From: RUG11241 sp964560085
GTDB taxonomy: Bacteria; Bacillota_I; Bacilli_A; RF39; UBA660
Length of the DNA stretch: 34,486 nt
NCBI GenBank assembly: GCA_964560085.1
Contig: CAZLKF010000010.1
Span: 1-34,486, forward strand
Reading direction: 5' to 3'
The translations under genes and the position numbers were made by a program. Under the pieces are notes generated by a model, which worked only from the letters and a program-made list of their open reading frames with translations, did no database searches and was not told where the DNA came from. Positions 32,803-34,486 of the stretch are shown one piece after another (within the stretch, counting starts at the first letter, position 1; each line of letters begins with the position of its first letter).

Positions 32803-33541
32803 CTTTTTTACCTTCTAAAGCTCTTAAAACTTCAATTGGTAGAGCAAATATAATTGTATTTGATTGATCTGATGAAACATCATTAATTGTTGACAATGTT
32901 CTTAAATGTAGAGCTCCTGGAGTTGCTGACATAATAGTAGCTGCTTGAGCCAAATTGTTAGCGGCTTCAACCTCACCAACAGATTTAGTGATGACTGCTT
33001 GTTTTTCACGATCTGCTTCAGCTGCTTTCGCGATTACTCTCTTCATCTCTTCAGGTAGAGTTACGTCTTTCAATTCAACATTCTCTACTTTTATTCCCCA
33101 AGGATCACTTGCAATATCAACAATTTTTTGAATATTAGCAGAAATACTTTCTCTTTCTGTTAATAATTCATCAAGAGTAACTGTTCCGACAATATTACGC
33201 ATTGTTGTTTGAGCTAATTGAGAAACAGCAAAATAGAAATTCTCAACTTCTAAAACTGCTTTTGATGCATCAAATACTTTGTAATAAACAACAGCATTAA
33301 TGCCAATTGAAACATTATCTTTTGTAATTGCTTCTTGATTTGGAACATCTACTACTTTAGTTCTAATATCAACTTTTCGATATGATTGAAAAATTGGAAA
33401 AACAATGTTTAAACCTGGTTCCATTATTTTTGTAAATTTTCCTAAAGTAAATTTTATTCCTCTTTCATATTGATCAATTTGTTTTAAAGATCCTAATACT
33501 AAAAACACTATGATGACAATTAAAATCCATGTAAATTCCAT
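32795..33541 (-). CDS. SPFH-domain slipin/stomatin-like membrane protein
   Basis: About 248 residues: one membrane-inserting N-terminal segment (about 3-19), an SPFH domain (QYERGIKFTLGKF, MEPGLNIVFPIFQSYRKVDIR, about 25-175) and a C-terminal coiled coil with EEMKRVIAKAAEADREKQAV. The bacterial slipin signature WGIKVENVELKDVTLPEEM is intact. Such proteins form membrane-microdomain cages, often with an NfeD partner, but no NfeD gene lies beside it here. I start at ATG 33541 (AAGGG nine bases before); 33547 is an alternative. The longer frame to 33592 is rejected because a TATATT -10-like element (33569-33564) lies inside it. Confidence 0.85.
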   Translation of the reverse strand: MEFTWILIVIIVFLVLGSLKQIDQYERGIKFTLGKFTKIMEPGLNIVFPIFQSYRKVDIRTKVVDVPNQEAITKDNVSIGINAVVYYKVFDASKAVLEVENFYFAVSQLAQTTMRNIVGTVTLDELLTERESISANIQKIVDIASDPWGIKVENVELKDVTLPEEMKRVIAKAAEADREKQAVITKSVGEVEAANNLAQAATIMSATPGALHLRTLSTINDVSSDQSNTIIFALPIEVLRALEGKKEK

Positions 33542-33597
33542 AAACATCTTCCCTTCTTCATATAATATAGCATATTTTATGCTTTTTTTCAATAGAA

Positions 33598-33619
33598 AAG
33601 ACCTTTTATAAAAGGTCTT
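33598..33619 (-). terminator. Terminator of the MazG-like gene
   Basis: AAGACCTTTT and AAAAGGTCTT are exact complements separated by AT. On the minus strand the stem is followed by a short T-rich tail. It lies 12 bases after the stop. Confidence 0.75.
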
Positions 33620-33631
33620 CTATTATTGTTT

Positions 33632-33931
33632 CTAATCACTAATTCGTACATTAACACCATCAATATTTTTATAAACTCTTTTTTCATTTTTTTCCACTTT
33701 ATTTACTATTTCAGTTTCAAGATCATAACCTAACATTTCTGATAATCCCATTAAATAAATAGCAACATCAGCAAGCTCTTCACCAAGATCATCCTTCTTT
33801 TTTTTGAAAGCTTCATAAGCTTCAGATACTTCGCCATATAGCAAACAAAACTCTTTATTAACATCAGTTGTATTAAAACCTTTATTAATTTTATTTTGCC
33901 AAATGTTATTTTGAATCTCTTTCATATCCAT
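33632..33931 (-). CDS. MazG-like nucleotide pyrophosphohydrolase (99 aa)
   Basis: A short all-alpha NTP-PPase. The metal-binding pattern is clear: EVSEAYEAF (ExxE), then EELADVAIYL (ExxxD, about 51-60), followed by the conserved ETEIVNKVEKNEKR helix. It would hydrolyse non-canonical or excess nucleoside triphosphates to monophosphate and pyrophosphate in the cytoplasm. Family dimers of this size are complete, so it is not truncated. I start at ATG 33931 because GGAGG (33946-33942) is 10 bases before it but only one base before the alternative ATG at 33940. It has its own promoter and terminator. The exact nucleotide is unknown. Confidence 0.88.
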   Translation of the reverse strand: MDMKEIQNNIWQNKINKGFNTTDVNKEFCLLYGEVSEAYEAFKKKKDDLGEELADVAIYLMGLSEMLGYDLETEIVNKVEKNEKRVYKNIDGVNVRISD

Positions 33932-33960
33932 TTTTATCATTCCTCCAGTGCTACATTTTT

Positions 33961-33989
33961 ATTATAACATAATATTACAAAAGAACTAA
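33961..33989 (-). promoter_or_regulatory. Promoter of the MazG-like gene
   Basis: TATAAT (33966-33961) with TTAGTT 17 bases upstream (33989-33984) on the minus strand. The weak -35 falls inside the terminator stem of ppdK. Confidence 0.5.
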
Positions 33990-34010
33990 GAATGTAAAAT
34001 TCTTAGTTCT
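33982..34010 (-). terminator. Terminator of the pyruvate phosphate dikinase gene
   Basis: A twelve-pair perfect stem, AGAACTAAGAAT with ATTCTTAGTTCT, around GTAAA, five bases beyond the stop codon, with TTTTG after it on the minus strand. Confidence 0.8.
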
Positions 34011-34015
34011 CTATC

Positions 34016-34486
34016 TTATTTATTTAATTGTTCTTTAACAGCAGCTTGTGCAGCAGCTAAACGAGCAATAGGTACTCTAAATGGCGAGCAAGATACATAA
34101 GTTAAACCTACCTTATGGCAGAATTCAACACTTGATGGATCGCCACCATGTTCGCCACAAATTCCTAATTTAATATCAGGTCTTGTTTGACGTCCTAAAC
34201 GAGCAGCCATTTCAACAAGTTTACCTACACCAATTTGATCTAATCTTGCGAATGGATCAGATTCGTAAATTTTCTTATCATAGTAAGCTCCTAGGAATTT
34301 ACCAGCATCATCTCTTGAGAAACCAAATGTCATTTGTGTTAAATCATTTGTTCCGAATGAGAAGAATTCAGCTTCTTTAGCTATTTCATCAGCTGTTAAA
34401 GCAGCTCTTGGAATTTCAATCATCGTACCAACATGGTATTCCATTTCAATTCCGGCTTCTTTAATTACTTCATCTGCAGTTTTGCA
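34016..34486 (-). CDS. ppdK: Pyruvate phosphate dikinase, C-terminal 156 residues (runs off the window)
   Basis: The reading frame is open to the last base, so this is the 3' end of a gene continuing beyond the right edge. The ATG at 34444 is internal and not a start. The fragment is the end of the PEP/pyruvate TIM barrel: GTMIEIPRAAL with the metal-binding Glu, FFSFGTNDLTQMTFGFSRDD, the loop GICGEHGGDPSSVEF carrying the catalytic Cys, and YVSCSPFRVPIARLAAAQAA at the C-terminus. The enzyme interconverts pyruvate, ATP and phosphate with PEP, AMP and pyrophosphate. In anaerobic Firmicutes it commonly works in the glycolytic direction. Enzyme I of the PTS is related, but the GTNDLTQ and SCSPFRVP motifs favour PPDK. 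Confidence 0.93.
   Translation of the reverse strand, partial: CKTADEVIKEAGIEMEYHVGTMIEIPRAALTADEIAKEAEFFSFGTNDLTQMTFGFSRDDAGKFLGAYYDKKIYESDPFARLDQIGVGKLVEMAARLGRQTRPDIKLGICGEHGGDPSSVEFCHKVGLTYVSCSPFRVPIARLAAAQAAVKEQLNK

Noticed and set aside
34016..34444. A complete small PPDK-like gene starting at ATG 34444
   Set aside because: The frame is open and matches PPDK up to the window edge, with no ribosome site before 34444; it is the end of a larger gene.

Overview
The window is AT-rich, densely coded DNA from what looks like a fermentative, anaerobic, cell-walled low-GC Firmicute, probably an uncultured gut lineage of Bacilli (Erysipelotrichales/RF39-like). The lineage is inferred. The supporting genes are a trimeric [FeFe] hydrogenase (HydABC), a formate/nitrite channel, pyruvate phosphate dikinase, a PASTA-tailed class B penicillin-binding protein, a lipoteichoic-acid-synthase-type enzyme and a SipW signal peptidase with TasA/camelysin-like substrates. 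Shine-Dalgarno sites are mostly GGAGG or AGGTGAT. TGA is used as a stop, so the code is not the Mycoplasma code. Almost every gene is on the minus strand; only a methyltransferase-like gene and the formate/nitrite channel are on the plus strand. I saw no rRNA, tRNA, CRISPR array, IS element or prophage, and no gene-free stretch longer than about 150 bases.

Layout. 1-691: a small heat-shock protein gene with a CIRCE operator overlapping its promoter, and a 36-residue lipoprotein missed by size cut-offs. 842-12039: a surface/matrix operon read right to left. It starts with a TasA-like subunit, passes a strong GAAA-capped stem-loop, and continues with a second TasA-like protein, SipW, two more exported proteins and a 2,728-residue multidomain glycoside-hydrolase-2-like protein. 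That giant protein has Gln where GH2 enzymes normally carry the catalytic acid/base Glu. 12112-13954: two overlapping small membrane proteins that may be halves of one gene, and a cation diffusion facilitator with a manganese-type metal site. 14078-19951: an exported Big_2/SGNH hydrolase gene leads directly into hydC, hydB and hydA and a small HAD-like gene. 19986-23862: a DUF1113 membrane protein, two HD-domain proteins and a cytoplasmic leucine-rich-repeat/transglutaminase-like protein; the last overlaps one HD gene by 20 bases. 23937-25844: the penicillin-binding protein. 26867-29849: a VTC polyphosphate-polymerase-like protein, DUF4956 and an exported beta-helix protein in overlapping order; the VTC reading frame is broken near its start. 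29998-34486: LtaS-type enzyme, formate/nitrite channel, SPFH protein, MazG-like pyrophosphohydrolase and the C-terminal end of pyruvate phosphate dikinase, which runs off the window.

How they fit together. PPDK, HydABC and the formate channel describe a pyruvate-centred fermentation that disposes of electrons as H2 and formate. LtaS, the PBP, the SGNH hydrolase, the beta-helix protein and the SipW/TasA/giant-protein operon describe the cell envelope and an extracellular matrix that probably binds or processes polysaccharide. The most interesting candidates for undescribed biology are the SipW-TasA-giant-GH2 locus and the LRR-transglutaminase/HD pair.
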